Source: Chitinophaga sp. YR573 (lineage in GTDB: Bacteria > Bacteroidota > Bacteroidia > Chitinophagales > Chitinophagaceae). Taken from it: DNA of 64,000 bases. Positions within the stretch are counted from its first letter, which is position 1. Each line of letters starts with the position of its first letter. Shown here in pieces: positions 1 to 8,511 of the stretch. The notes beneath the pieces are model-generated. The model ran no database searches, was not told the origin of the DNA, and saw nothing but the letters and a program-made list of their open reading frames with translations. The stretch spans positions 2,497,199 through 2,561,198 of the forward strand of contig NZ_FOJF01000001.1 in the NCBI RefSeq assembly GCF_900110995.1, read 5' to 3'. The position numbers and the translations under genes are program-made.

Positions 1-64
1 AACATTCTACAATCATCTTTAGTTGACGGGGATTCGGATTATCAGGATGTAAAGTCAAAATCAT
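1..64 (-). CDS. Sua5/YciO/YrdC family protein, N-terminal fragment (runs off left edge)
   Basis: Only the first 21 codons are visible, reading leftwards from an ATG at 64 and open to the window edge. The start MILTLHPDNPNPRQLK resembles the N-terminus of Bacteroidota Sua5/YciO/YrdC proteins, which make threonylcarbamoyl-AMP for the t6A37 modification of tRNA. That assignment is from memory of the family and rests on very few residues. A perfect TAnnTTTG promoter box lies only 4 nt upstream, which supports a real gene start here and suggests a leaderless mRNA. It is divergent from mtgA. Confidence 0.5.
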   Translation of the reverse strand, partial: MILTLHPDNPNPRQLKMIVEC

Positions 65-68
65 ACTG

Positions 69-76
69 CAAATTTA
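69..76 (-). promoter_or_regulatory. -7 promoter box TAAATTTG for the Sua5-like gene
   Basis: Perfect match to the Bacteroidota -7 consensus TAnnTTTG on the minus strand. Only 4 nt separate it from the ATG at 64, so transcription would start at or beside the start codon. No clear -33 TTTG element was seen. Confidence 0.5.
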
Positions 77-171
77 CGGAAACTGCAACGATCCCTGACG
101 ATTCTACATTTACACATTCGCACATTAAATAATCTTATTATCTTTCCGGCCGATTTTCTAAACCTATCTGG

Positions 172-885
172 ATGAACACAAAAGGAATTGTTCCGAGAAC
201 TTGGAGACGGCTGAAGCGGGTGCTGTTAGTGATGTTTATTGCGCATTTACTTTATCTCATCCTGTTACGCTGGGTTAATCCACCAATTACTATTACAATG
301 ATTTCGAACTGGTTCAGCCTTTTAGGTACTGATAAAAAGTTCCATAAAACCTGGGCAGACTATGACGAAATTTCCCAACATAGTAAATTGGCGGTACTCG
401 CCAGTGAAGACCAGTTATTTCCTGATCATAACGGATTCGACTTCAAGTCTATCGAGAAGGCGATGAAACATAACCAGAAAAGTAAAAAGATTCGTGGGGC
501 AAGTACTATCAGTCAGCAGGTTGCCAAAAACGTGTTCCTCTGGCAGGGCAGGAGTTGGTTACGCAAAGGGTTGGAAGTGTATTTCACTTTTATGATAGAA
601 AAACTGTGGGGAAAGCAACGCATCCTGGAAATGTACCTGAACGTTGCCCAGATGGGTGACGGTATTTATGGAGTAGAAGCCGCCGCACAACAATATTACC
701 AGAAAAGCGCCGCCTCTCTGAATAGAGAACAGGCAGCGATGATAGCAGCCTGTTTGCCTAATCCTGTAAAGTATACTGTGAATCCGCCGGCTCGTATTAC
801 TGCCTGGCGTCAGCGCAAAATCCTGCAACAAATGCGTTTCCTTTCGGGAGACCCGGATATTTCAGCACTGGTAAGTGGTAAGTAA
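172..885 (+). CDS. mtgA: Monofunctional biosynthetic peptidoglycan transglycosylase
   Basis: Polymerises lipid II into glycan strands at the outer face of the inner membrane (GT51 family, no transpeptidase domain). The 237-residue length is typical for MtgA. One N-terminal membrane anchor lies at about residues 17-35. The GT51 motifs are present in order: the catalytic Glu79 in SEDQLFPDHNGFD (78-90), then GASTISQQVAKN (109-120), then the R-K-x-x-E helix and the ILEMYLN motif (about 131-157). The start at 172 gives the expected short cytoplasmic tail. It stands alone, divergent from the Sua5-like gene and convergent with the NadR-type kinase. Confidence 0.93.
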   Translation: MNTKGIVPRTWRRLKRVLLVMFIAHLLYLILLRWVNPPITITMISNWFSLLGTDKKFHKTWADYDEISQHSKLAVLASEDQLFPDHNGFDFKSIEKAMKHNQKSKKIRGASTISQQVAKNVFLWQGRSWLRKGLEVYFTFMIEKLWGKQRILEMYLNVAQMGDGIYGVEAAAQQYYQKSAASLNREQAAMIAACLPNPVKYTVNPPARITAWRQRKILQQMRFLSGDPDISALVSGK

Positions 886-921
886 TCCGGTCTGGAAAGC
901 AACACCTGTATTTTGTAAGTC

Positions 922-1446
922 TTATACTTCTTTCAGCAGCCCGTCTATTGCATGAATAGCGGCCTGCTGCCGGTTTTCCGCACTACCCCTGATTTCTACC
1001 CAGGGAACGCCGGAATCAGCAACAATCGCTTTATACACATTGTAAAAGTACTCCCTCATTTTAGGGTCCGGATACTCCCGCTGAGGATCTTCCTGCCAGG
1101 GAATATCTATATAAGTAAGTAAATACAAATCATATTTCCTCGAAGCAACATAAGCCTGTATCAAAGGATCACATCCATGATACTTATGCTCACTCCATAC
1201 TTTAATAACATGCAGGTCCGTATCACAAATCAATAGCTTATCTGCCAGCGCAGCCCTTTCATCTTCCAGCTCCAGTTGCCCTTCAGCTATCTGCAAAAGA
1301 TCGTGCTGTTCATACGGCCGGCCCAGTTCCTCTATATATTGACGCGCATATTCAGGTACCCATATGGTATTGTAGTACGCCGCCAGTTGTTCACTGAGGG
1401 TACTCTTACCGGTAGATTCCGGTCCTATGACAACTACTTTCTTCAT
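922..1446 (-). CDS. NadR-type nicotinamide riboside kinase (AAA ATPase)
   Basis: Predicted to phosphorylate nicotinamide riboside to NMN in the cytoplasm, trapping the substrate brought in by PnuC. The P-loop GPESTGKST is at residues 8-16, the typical start of the ribosylnicotinamide kinase domain of NadR. At 174 residues it holds only that domain; the regulatory and NMN adenylyltransferase parts of enterobacterial NadR are absent. It overlaps the end of pnuC by 4 nt, so the two are translationally coupled. The context makes the nicotinamide riboside route much more likely than another small-molecule kinase. Confidence 0.85.
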   Translation of the reverse strand: MKKVVVIGPESTGKSTLSEQLAAYYNTIWVPEYARQYIEELGRPYEQHDLLQIAEGQLELEDERAALADKLLICDTDLHVIKVWSEHKYHGCDPLIQAYVASRKYDLYLLTYIDIPWQEDPQREYPDPKMREYFYNVYKAIVADSGVPWVEIRGSAENRQQAAIHAIDGLLKEV

Positions 1447-2057
1447 ACCGCTTTCTTATAGATCCTCTGCCAGCTAAAATAACCAAACACCGCAACAATA
1501 AACAGGAAGATTGTTAACATGGCAGTAGGAATCAGCTTTTTATGAAATAAAAGAGGAATAGCCACCAGGTTGGAAACATTCAGTACCAGCCAGTTCTCTA
1601 TCTTCCTTTTAGCCAGTAACCACATACCACTACAGGCAGTGGCCGATACAAATCCGTCTACCAATGGTACATCTGAGTTGGAAAAGTTTTTAAGCAGATA
1701 GTAAAATGTTCCCCAGCCAATCAATGCAATTAAAGAAGCAATTACCCATTCCCGACGGGTAGTCCATTCAACAGACACCTCTTCAGCATTTTTCTTTTTC
1801 GCCCAGTGATACCAGCCGTACACACTCATTACGAAGTAATACACATTCATAGTGGCTTCGGCATATAACTTAAACTGGTCGCGGGAAAGCAAATATACAT
1901 AGATACCGGTACTGACTAACCCTGTAGGGTATAACCAGATGCTGTTCTTCATACTGCAGATAACACTCACGGCGCCAAACAGGGCTGCAACAATCTCCAG
2001 CCAGCTCATGGCGTGAATCCCCTCCTGAAAACTCTGGTAGATAACCTCAAAATTCAT
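1443..2057 (-). CDS. pnuC: PnuC-family nicotinamide riboside transporter
   Basis: Inner-membrane facilitator of about seven hydrophobic helices, 204 residues, with the Trp-rich and Tyr-rich PnuC pattern (NSIWLYPTGLVSTGIYVYLL near residues 38-57, and a later helix pair around a WLVLNVSN segment). It is first in a two-gene unit with the NadR-type kinase, so the likely cargo is nicotinamide riboside; PnuT-type thiamine transporters are related but usually sit near thiamine genes or a TPP riboswitch. There is no room for a riboswitch here, because a perfect TATATTTG promoter box sits 4 nt before the ATG. Confidence 0.88.
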   Translation of the reverse strand: MNFEVIYQSFQEGIHAMSWLEIVAALFGAVSVICSMKNSIWLYPTGLVSTGIYVYLLSRDQFKLYAEATMNVYYFVMSVYGWYHWAKKKNAEEVSVEWTTRREWVIASLIALIGWGTFYYLLKNFSNSDVPLVDGFVSATACSGMWLLAKRKIENWLVLNVSNLVAIPLLFHKKLIPTAMLTIFLFIVAVFGYFSWQRIYKKAV

Positions 2058-2061
2058 GTGG

Positions 2062-2069
2062 CAAATATA
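2062..2069 (-). promoter_or_regulatory. -7 promoter box TATATTTG for pnuC
   Basis: Perfect TAnnTTTG on the minus strand, 4 nt before the pnuC ATG at 2057. As with the Sua5-like gene, this implies a leaderless or nearly leaderless transcript. Confidence 0.55.
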
Positions 2070-2091
2070 CGTACAGACCGCTACCGGTAAT

Positions 2092-2118
2092 AAAAAAGCA
2101 CAGTCATAAGACTGTGCT
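2092..2118 (-). terminator. Intrinsic terminator of nfu
   Basis: A 9-bp perfect stem (2097-2105 with 2110-2118) with a 4-nt loop, followed on the minus strand by a T6 run. It separates nfu from pnuC, which therefore has its own promoter. Confidence 0.85.
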
Positions 2119-2152
2119 CCATTTTTAACACTATCATTCTCTCAACTATGGC

Positions 2153-2752
2153 TTATTCTGCTTCTGCCACTACTTCTCTCACTTCCGGAATCATCCGCTT
2201 CATCATGCCTTCAATACCGGCCTTCAGCGTAATCATAGAAGATGGGCAGCCTGAACAGGATCCCTGCAGCATTAACGTCACCGTACCTTCGTTGTAATCT
2301 TTAAATTGTATTGCTCCTCCGTCCATTTCTACTGCAGGCTTCACGTAATTCTCCAATAATTCCTTAATACGTTTCACAACATCAGTATCATCCGCACTTA
2401 CCTCGTTACTGGCAGATTCTTTAGTAATTACTATCTCATCTTCATTCACGATAGGCCTGTTATTATCTTCCAGGTATTCTTTCAGGAATGCTTTGATAGT
2501 AGGTATAATATCGTTCCAGTCTGTTTCAGATGTTTTGGTAAGGGTGATGAAGTTTGCCATAATAAAAACGCCTCTGATAAACGGAAAGCTGAACAGCTCT
2601 GACGCTAAAGGAGAGGGTTTTGCACTGGCTTCATCCGGAAAATCGATGTGCTTGCCTGGATACAACAGTTTGTTAGCTACAAACTTCATTGTTTCCGGGT
2701 TGGGCGTCATCTCCGTATATATGCTTATAATTGGATTTCCAGTTTTAATCAT
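2153..2752 (-). CDS. nfu: NifU/Nfu-family iron-sulfur cluster carrier
   Basis: Scaffold or carrier that delivers Fe-S clusters to apo-proteins in the cytoplasm. Two domains are visible: an Nfu N-terminal domain (about 10-95, including TPNPETMKF and the SPLASELFSFPFIRGVF stretch) and a C-terminal NifU domain (about 125-195) with the cluster-binding C166-S-G-C169 motif. At 199 residues the length is normal for Bacteroidota Nfu. It is a single gene with its own promoter box (2776-2783) and terminator (2092-2118). Possible clients in the window are NadA and GltB/GltD, all Fe-S enzymes; that link is inference only. Confidence 0.92.
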   Translation of the reverse strand: MIKTGNPIISIYTEMTPNPETMKFVANKLLYPGKHIDFPDEASAKPSPLASELFSFPFIRGVFIMANFITLTKTSETDWNDIIPTIKAFLKEYLEDNNRPIVNEDEIVITKESASNEVSADDTDVVKRIKELLENYVKPAVEMDGGAIQFKDYNEGTVTLMLQGSCSGCPSSMITLKAGIEGMMKRMIPEVREVVAEAE

Positions 2753-2775
2753 GGTATTCTGTTCTTTTGATAATG

Positions 2776-2783
2776 CAAAGGTA
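2776..2783 (-). promoter_or_regulatory. -7 promoter box TACCTTTG for nfu
   Basis: Perfect TAnnTTTG on the minus strand, 23 nt before the nfu ATG at 2752. This gives a short, ordinary leader. Confidence 0.6.
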
Positions 2784-2924
2784 GCAACTTTCGGGCAGAA
2801 ACACGGGATTCAATCGACCTTTAACTATCGAATTTTCCAATAGATATATAGATAAACAGCATATTATGGCTATTGTTAATCGTTTTGTTACTTTCGCAAT
2901 TTTCAGGTCTTAACGTATTGTAGA

Positions 2925-4472
2925 ATGGTGAAGCATTTATTAGCGGTAATCTTGCTGCTCACCGGCCTCTTTTGCAGGCAGGGATTTGCACAGTTACCGC
3001 CAAAACGGGAATTACGCGCAGTATGGATAGCAACAGTGGAAAACATTGATTGGCCGTCGAGAAAGGGATTACCCGTAGAACAGCAGAAACAGGAATTTAC
3101 AGACATACTTGATCACCAGCAGCAAAACGGCATGAATGCCGTGGTGGTGCAGGTGCGCCCTGTAGCAGATGCTTTTTATGCATCTCCTTTCGAGCCCTGG
3201 TCTGAATATCTTACCGGCCGGCAGGGGCAGGCGCCTGATCCTTATTATGATCCCCTTCAGTTCATGATAGCCGAAACCCACAAGCGGGGTATGGAATTCC
3301 ACGCCTGGTTCAACCCCTATCGTGCAGTGTTCAGTGTAAGCCGTAGCAGTGTTTCGCCTACACATATTACCAAACAGCGCCCCCAGTGGTTCCTGACCTT
3401 CGATGGCCGCAAATATTTCGATCCCGGCGTTCCTGAAGTACGGGAATATGTGACCCAGATTATCCGCGACGTTGTTCGCCGCTATGATATAGATGCCGTT
3501 CACTTCGACGATTATTTCTATCCTTACCCCGTACCGGGCAAGGATTTCCCCGATTATAGCTCTTACCGGCAATATGGCCATGGTATGGCGAAAGACGACT
3601 GGCGCCGCTGGAATGTGGATACCATTATCCAGATGGTGAGTAAGATGATAAAGGAAGAGAAGCCCTGGGTGAAATTCGGTATCAGTCCTTTTGGCGTTTG
3701 GCGCAGCAGGGACCGCGATCCCGAAGGTTCTTACACCAGAGGTGGCCTCACCAACTACGACGATCTTTATGCAGATGTACTGAAATGGCTGAAGAAAGGC
3801 TGGATAGATTATGCCGCTCCACAGCTTTACTGGGAGCGCGGGCATCGTACGGCTGATTTTGAAGTATTACTGAACTGGTGGGCCCAGCATGGGTATGGTC
3901 GTCATGTGTATATCGGCCACGGCGTATACAAAATCAACAGTAATGCTGCCTGGAATAACCCGAACGAATTGCCCATACAACTCACAGAAGTACGCACCCT
4001 CAATACGATACAGGGTAGTTTCTTCTATAGTAACAAGTCTTTTACCGGAAATCCCCGTGGGATAGAAGATACGCTGAGGAATCACTTTTATCATTATCCG
4101 GCTTTAAGACCCATTATGCCCTGGCTGAATGGCAAAGCGCCTTTCTCTCCTTATTTTATTGATGCAATAGAAAAGCCTAACGGGTTAAATTTATTTTGGG
4201 CAGATAATGATACTTCCGGCCGAACCAATCAGTACGTGCTGTATCGCTTTAACGCTGACGAAGTCATTAACCTGAATGATCCATCCAGGATCCTTACCAT
4301 CCTGCCACAGATGGCAGATCCTCAATACATAGATGCTACCTATGTAAAAGGAAAACTCTACACCTATGTATTAACAGCGCTGAACCGGCTACAGGATGAA
4401 AGCCACGCCAGTGATCCTTTATATATGAAGATAATACGGGGTAAAACAAAGTTCCTGTTTGATCCTGAATAG
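2925..4472 (+). CDS. Exported family 10-like glycoside hydrolase (GHL10/DUF187)
   Basis: A 515-residue protein with an N-terminal signal peptide (about 1-22, ending FAQ) and a TIM-barrel GHL10 domain at about 28-350. Family hallmarks are visible: RAVWIATVENIDWPS at the first strand, the NGMNAVVVQVRP strand, AWFNPYRA, and the acidic DAVHFDDYFYPYP motif near residue 190-200. The rest (about 400-505) looks like a beta-rich fibronectin-III-like tail. The substrate is not known for most of the family; peptidoglycan- or glycan-related hydrolysis in the periplasm or at the cell surface is plausible. A TACTTTCG box about 27 nt upstream matches the promoter consensus with one change. Confidence 0.85.
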   Translation: MVKHLLAVILLLTGLFCRQGFAQLPPKRELRAVWIATVENIDWPSRKGLPVEQQKQEFTDILDHQQQNGMNAVVVQVRPVADAFYASPFEPWSEYLTGRQGQAPDPYYDPLQFMIAETHKRGMEFHAWFNPYRAVFSVSRSSVSPTHITKQRPQWFLTFDGRKYFDPGVPEVREYVTQIIRDVVRRYDIDAVHFDDYFYPYPVPGKDFPDYSSYRQYGHGMAKDDWRRWNVDTIIQMVSKMIKEEKPWVKFGISPFGVWRSRDRDPEGSYTRGGLTNYDDLYADVLKWLKKGWIDYAAPQLYWERGHRTADFEVLLNWWAQHGYGRHVYIGHGVYKINSNAAWNNPNELPIQLTEVRTLNTIQGSFFYSNKSFTGNPRGIEDTLRNHFYHYPALRPIMPWLNGKAPFSPYFIDAIEKPNGLNLFWADNDTSGRTNQYVLYRFNADEVINLNDPSRILTILPQMADPQYIDATYVKGKLYTYVLTALNRLQDESHASDPLYMKIIRGKTKFLFDPE

Positions 4473-4503
4473 CATTTTAGCTGTGTTTGTAGTAACAAAA
4501 CAC

Positions 4504-4670
4504 AATAGGCTCCGTTAGGAGCCCCGTGTTTGTAGCAAAGATCTATCTTCTATATAATTGACTCCGTTAGGAGTCCCCTAAATCGCAAATATCAGGGGAC
4601 TCCTAACGGAGTCTGTGTTTTGTTGTTTAACATGTTTTCTACAAACACGGGGCTCCTAACGGAGCCTATT
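4504..4670. repeat. Nested palindrome made of GTTA-loop mini-hairpins
   Basis: Between convergent GHL10 and pafA. A perfect 32-bp inverted repeat (4504-4535 with 4639-4670) encloses a second perfect hairpin of 20-bp arms (4560-4579 with 4594-4613). All four arms carry a unit that is itself a small hairpin with a GTTA or TAAC loop: GGCTCCGTTAGGAGCC in the outer arms, GACTCCGTTAGGAGTC in the inner ones. A third short complementarity pairs 4494-4504 with 4614-4624. The layout resembles REP/BIME elements. It could also act as a two-way terminator, though no T run is present. Confidence 0.9.
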
Positions 4671-4705
4671 ACGTAGTAGAATCATGTAATAGATTCTCTG
4701 GTAAG

Positions 4706-6331
4706 CTATTTATATACTTCCATCACTGGTTTCCCTACACAACCACTTGGCATCTGTATATGTAACATCGCCGCAATAGTGGGTGCAATATCCGTCATAC
4801 TGGTCATCGCATTCGTCGCCCCGTGTTTCACATGCCAGCCCATAAACAACAAAGGCAAATGTGTATCAAACGTATTCCAGCTGCCATGTGTAGTCCCCTT
4901 ATCAGATCCCTGGAACCAGCCTGGTTCCTGAATAATCATCACGGCTCCGCAGCGTTTAGGGTTATACCCGTTAATGATCATCGATTTGATCGGCTCTGGC
5001 ACCGGACTATTCCCAATATTATCAATATCAACCGCAAATTCAACTCCCGGCTGCTGTTGCAGATACATCACCGCTTCTTTCTTCACCGCATCATAATCCA
5101 GCTTCTGCTCTTTTATTTTATTCCTGTCAAAGTTCACATGATAATTCTCTCCGGAAACCGCCAGTTTATCCACACCAAACTTAGCCAGTAACGCGCTGTT
5201 CACCCCTGCCAGCAGTTTTCCACCTGGCACAAGTCCCGCAGGAATATTATGCTCCTGCATAAACCCTACAGAATGCGCTACACCATGATCTGCAGATAAA
5301 AACACCAGGTAATTCCCCTTGCCCAAACGCTGGTCCAGATACCGGAAAAATGCGGACAGATCTTTATCCAGACGCAGATAAGTATCTTCTACCTCTATAG
5401 AATTAGGCCCATACTGATGACCCACATAATCCGTAGAAGCACAGTTAATCGTTAAGAAATCCGTCATAGTGCCACCACCAAGATTATACCCGGCAATCGC
5501 CGCTTTGGCAAAATCCAGTGTCAGCGTATTCCCGGAAGGAGTAGAGCGCAAACTTACCGGGTCCTGTGGATAAATCACCGGCATATTATGCGGGAAAGTA
5601 GTGGTCGTCTCCCCTTTAAAAGTTCCTTCCCAACTCTGGGAATCAGCAGTACTCTGCACATAGGTCTTTATAGGATATAACGTTTCCCAGGGCTTAGACA
5701 TAAGTGCTGCCGGTTCTTTGGTATTATTGAACTTCGTTACCCATTCAGGTAATTCATTCATATAATAAGAACTGGTCACAAAACTACCGTTACTATCATC
5801 CAACCAGAAAGCACCATCAGGCGTATGACCGGCAGGCAGGATAGAAGCCCTGTCTTTCAGGGAAACCCCTACCACTTTAGAACGGAAATTAGTAGCCAGT
5901 TTCAACTCATCTGTAATGGTCGTCGCCAGTAAATTACGCGGAGACATCTTTCCCGCAGCAGAAGTAGTACCAACAGATTGTACCGTAGTATCCTCTGTGC
6001 AATACCATTTACGGCCGGTTACCTGGTCTGTCCAGTCATTCCCGGTAATACCATGAATGGCAGGTACAGATCCTGTATAAATAGTACTATGCCCCACCGC
6101 GGTAAAAGAGGGGAGATGTGTGATGTAAGTGTTCTCGCAGGAGAATCCTTCGCCCATCATTCGTTTAAATCCACCGGCCTCGTAGCGGTCAGCATAACGA
6201 TAGAGGTAATCCCAGCGCATCTGGTCTACCACAATCCCTACAACAAGTTTTGGTCGTGGTGCTGCCTGCTGCGCCATAACAGAAAAGCCCATGACACATG
6301 CCAGGGCAAGAGCTGATAATTTTTTGGTCAT
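4706..6331 (-). CDS. pafA: PafA-type alkaline phosphatase (phosphate monoesterase)
   Basis: Periplasmic, calcium-independent alkaline phosphatase of the type described in Bacteroidota, releasing phosphate from organic monoesters. A signal peptide ends near residue 20 (FSVMAQQ). Alkaline-phosphatase-superfamily metal and nucleophile motifs are visible: VDQMRWDY (35-42), the nucleophile Thr77 in THLPSFTAVGHSTIYTG, GNDW (97-100), and SADHGV near 352. The K159-x-R161 pair in SLKDRASILPAGH is the signature that separates PafA monoesterases from the phosphodiesterases of the same superfamily. At 541 residues it is full length. The next gene upstream is a glycerophosphodiesterase, so the two may jointly scavenge phosphate. 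Confidence 0.9.
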   Translation of the reverse strand: MTKKLSALALACVMGFSVMAQQAAPRPKLVVGIVVDQMRWDYLYRYADRYEAGGFKRMMGEGFSCENTYITHLPSFTAVGHSTIYTGSVPAIHGITGNDWTDQVTGRKWYCTEDTTVQSVGTTSAAGKMSPRNLLATTITDELKLATNFRSKVVGVSLKDRASILPAGHTPDGAFWLDDSNGSFVTSSYYMNELPEWVTKFNNTKEPAALMSKPWETLYPIKTYVQSTADSQSWEGTFKGETTTTFPHNMPVIYPQDPVSLRSTPSGNTLTLDFAKAAIAGYNLGGGTMTDFLTINCASTDYVGHQYGPNSIEVEDTYLRLDKDLSAFFRYLDQRLGKGNYLVFLSADHGVAHSVGFMQEHNIPAGLVPGGKLLAGVNSALLAKFGVDKLAVSGENYHVNFDRNKIKEQKLDYDAVKKEAVMYLQQQPGVEFAVDIDNIGNSPVPEPIKSMIINGYNPKRCGAVMIIQEPGWFQGSDKGTTHGSWNTFDTHLPLLFMGWHVKHGATNAMTSMTDIAPTIAAMLHIQMPSGCVGKPVMEVYK

Positions 6332-6452
6332 AATCGATAATTTTCAACATTCCATTGATCTGCGTATCAAACACATACAAAGTCTTGAATGTTGCTAAAT
6401 TATCCTTTCCCGCAAAATATTAATTTACCAGTGGATAAATAGCAGGATAAAT

Positions 6453-7268
6453 TTATACTCCTGCATCCTTAAACCTATCCGGATAATCTGAGATAATTCC
6501 ATCTACCCCCATCTCTTTCAGCTTCTTCATATCTACGATATCCTGAACTGTCCAGGGTATTACCTGGATCTTCTTTTCATGACAGGCTGCCAGGATCTCC
6601 GGTGTAAGGAACTGATAATAAGGATTATAAAAAGCAGGAGAGATGCCCAGCAAAGATAATTGCTGATCCAGCGACATTGTTTTATCCTCAGAGAGATAAC
6701 CCAATATGATGTTAGGATATTGGTGATGTATCACCTGTAAAGGACGAACATCGAACGACTGCACAATCAGTCTGTTACCAAGCGGGTTCAATTGTTTCAC
6801 CGCCATCAGCTTATTAATATATTCTTCCGGAGCCGGTTGTTCCTTACCATCCGTTTCCTCAGAGGACTTAATTTCCAGCAGATAAGTAACTGCCGGTAAA
6901 TGATGTGCCTGGGTATACGCCTCTACAGCATCTATCATTTCAGACAATAGCGGCGCATAACTCTTCAGCCGCTGTTGCTGAGGAAATGCAGGATACGCCT
7001 TTTCACCGATCACAAATTCCCGGATACGACTATAATCCATCTTATAAAAAGTATACTGTTCCCGGGATGTGATCTCCGATCCGTCCGGCATAGTCGTATA
7101 AACCGGGTTAAAAGAAGCATCATGATAAACAACTACCTGCCCGTCTTTAGTAATATGTATATCAAATTCAACCGTATTGGCGCCGGATGTTATTCCCTTT
7201 ATCATGGCTGGGATTGTATTTTCAGGCATCAGCCCCCGTGTACCACGGTGTCCTACTTTATAAAACAT
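6453..7268 (-). CDS. Glycerophosphodiester phosphodiesterase
   Basis: Splits glycerophosphodiesters into glycerol-3-phosphate and an alcohol. GDPD-family residues are all present: H7-R8 in GHRGTRGLMPENT, the metal ligands E34 and D36 in VEFDIH, and the general-acid H49 in VVYHD. The C-terminal IPWTVQD and GVDGIISDYPD motifs complete the barrel. At 271 residues with no signal peptide it appears cytoplasmic, unlike many exported GDPDs. It lies on the same strand as pafA, 121 nt upstream of it, but the two need not be co-transcribed. Confidence 0.9.
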   Translation of the reverse strand: MFYKVGHRGTRGLMPENTIPAMIKGITSGANTVEFDIHITKDGQVVVYHDASFNPVYTTMPDGSEITSREQYTFYKMDYSRIREFVIGEKAYPAFPQQQRLKSYAPLLSEMIDAVEAYTQAHHLPAVTYLLEIKSSEETDGKEQPAPEEYINKLMAVKQLNPLGNRLIVQSFDVRPLQVIHHQYPNIILGYLSEDKTMSLDQQLSLLGISPAFYNPYYQFLTPEILAACHEKKIQVIPWTVQDIVDMKKLKEMGVDGIISDYPDRFKDAGV

Positions 7269-7620
7269 ACCAGGTTACTTTATAAAATGATTGCTTTCAC
7301 TTCTATCTCATCAATATCCAAAGAAAAAAGAAAATTAAATAAATTGAAACAACCAATAAAAAACTGAAAAAACAATCGATAAATGATAAAAAGATATGCT
7401 AATAAACGAATTAGATCATTTCAACTCTACTTGAATAAGGAGAATTTACTTCATATCCTTTCGTTTATACACTAAAGACTACAAATTTCCCTAATATTTT
7501 TTTCTGTCATTATGCATTTAATTCAACAACATGAAAGTACTTTTGTAACTATTTGGAAGATGGCATAGCGTTTCATCCCCAACTACAGGTACATTTCAAT
7601 ACTCTTTAATTTTTGCGCAT
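7269..7620. other. AT-rich divergent intergenic region
   Basis: 352 nt between the divergent GDPD and DeoR-type genes. It is very AT-rich with several A and T runs and should hold both promoters. A near-consensus box (TTAATTTTTG, one base off spacing) lies just before 7617. No ORF, repeat or RNA structure was recognised. Confidence 0.4.
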
Positions 7621-8391
7621 ATGTCAATGATAAATATTGCAGAACGGCATAAATATATCCTCGACAGGTTGTCTGAGAAAGGATATGTGAATGTCGTAGA
7701 TCTCTGCAAAGAACTGGACGTATCCGGTGTAACCATTAGAAAAGACCTCAAATTACTGGAAGACAAGGCCTTGTTATTCCGCTCCCATGGAGGTGCTACT
7801 ATACACAACCCGTATATCAATGATAAACCTGTTAATGAAAAGGAGAAGATCCGCAGGGATGAAAAGAATAATATAGCCATCGCTGCTGCCGGCTTAATCG
7901 CCCCCAACGATGCCATTATTATCTCTTCCGGTACCACGGCCTTGGCCCTTTCCAGGAATATCCACCCTAAAGGACATCTTACAGTTATCACTCCTGCGCT
8001 GAACGTAGCACAGGAACTGCTTCGCCATCCCGAAATAGAAGTATTACAACTGGGCGGTATTGTCCGCAACAGTTCTTCTTCTGTAACCGGTACTTATGCA
8101 GAAAGAATCCTGGCTGATTTTTCCTGTAGCAAACTGTTCCTGGGTTTAGATGGTATTGATATCGAATTTGGACTGACCACCACTAATATATTGGAAGCAC
8201 AACTAAACCAGCGAATGGTGAATGCAGCACAGAAAACCATAGTACTGGCGGATTCTTCTAAATTCGGCCGCCGTGGTTTTGGTAAAATCTGTGGTATTGA
8301 GGATATTGATGAGATCATTACAGACAGCGGTATCTCCCCACATATTGTAAAAGCATTGGAAGAGCTGGGCGTGAACGTCCGTATCGTTTAA
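7621..8391 (+). CDS. DeoR/GlpR-family transcriptional regulator
   Basis: DNA-binding regulator of sugar or sugar-phosphate metabolism. The N-terminal DeoR winged helix (about 6-60) includes VNVVDLCKELDVSGVTIRKD and the LLFRSHGGA wing. The C-terminal DeoRC effector domain (about 75-235) resembles ribose-5-phosphate isomerase and has the SSGTTALALSR sugar-phosphate loop. At 256 residues it is full length. No sugar operon is adjacent, so its targets are probably elsewhere; the divergent GDPD (glycerol-3-phosphate release) is one possible target, by analogy with GlpR, but the sequence does not show this. An alternative start is M3 at 7627. Confidence 0.88.
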   Translation: MSMINIAERHKYILDRLSEKGYVNVVDLCKELDVSGVTIRKDLKLLEDKALLFRSHGGATIHNPYINDKPVNEKEKIRRDEKNNIAIAAAGLIAPNDAIIISSGTTALALSRNIHPKGHLTVITPALNVAQELLRHPEIEVLQLGGIVRNSSSSVTGTYAERILADFSCSKLFLGLDGIDIEFGLTTTNILEAQLNQRMVNAAQKTIVLADSSKFGRRGFGKICGIEDIDEIITDSGISPHIVKALEELGVNVRIV

Positions 8392-8422
8392 GACTCCTTA
8401 ATAAGGTTCTAAATAGCTTCTG

Positions 8423-8486
8423 AACAGGATTATCCTCCGTTTATCCTCCGTTAAAAGACGGAGGATAAACGGAGGATAATCCTGTT
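8423..8486. repeat. Perfect hairpin with 11-bp tandem modules (copy 1)
   Basis: Arms 8423-8451 and 8458-8486 are perfect 29-nt complements with a 6-nt loop. Each arm contains two exact tandem copies of an 11-mer (TTATCCTCCGT at 8430-8440 and 8441-8451; its complement at 8458-8468 and 8469-8479). There is no T run after it. It lies 32 nt after the DeoR-type gene and shares its design with the elements at 8512 and 48879. Confidence 0.92.
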
Positions 8487-8511
8487 TTATTCCTGTTCAT
8501 ATCTATACCAT

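Noticed and set aside
559..831. Minus-strand frame inside mtgA
   Set aside because: Antisense shadow of mtgA; the mtgA frame has all the GT51 motifs.
1276..1461. Plus-strand frame opposite the NadR-type kinase and pnuC
   Set aside because: It lies antisense to two well-supported genes and has no protein-like features.
2058..2152. TPP or other riboswitch before pnuC
   Set aside because: Only 95 nt separate it from nfu, most of that is the nfu terminator, and the promoter box is 4 nt from the ATG.
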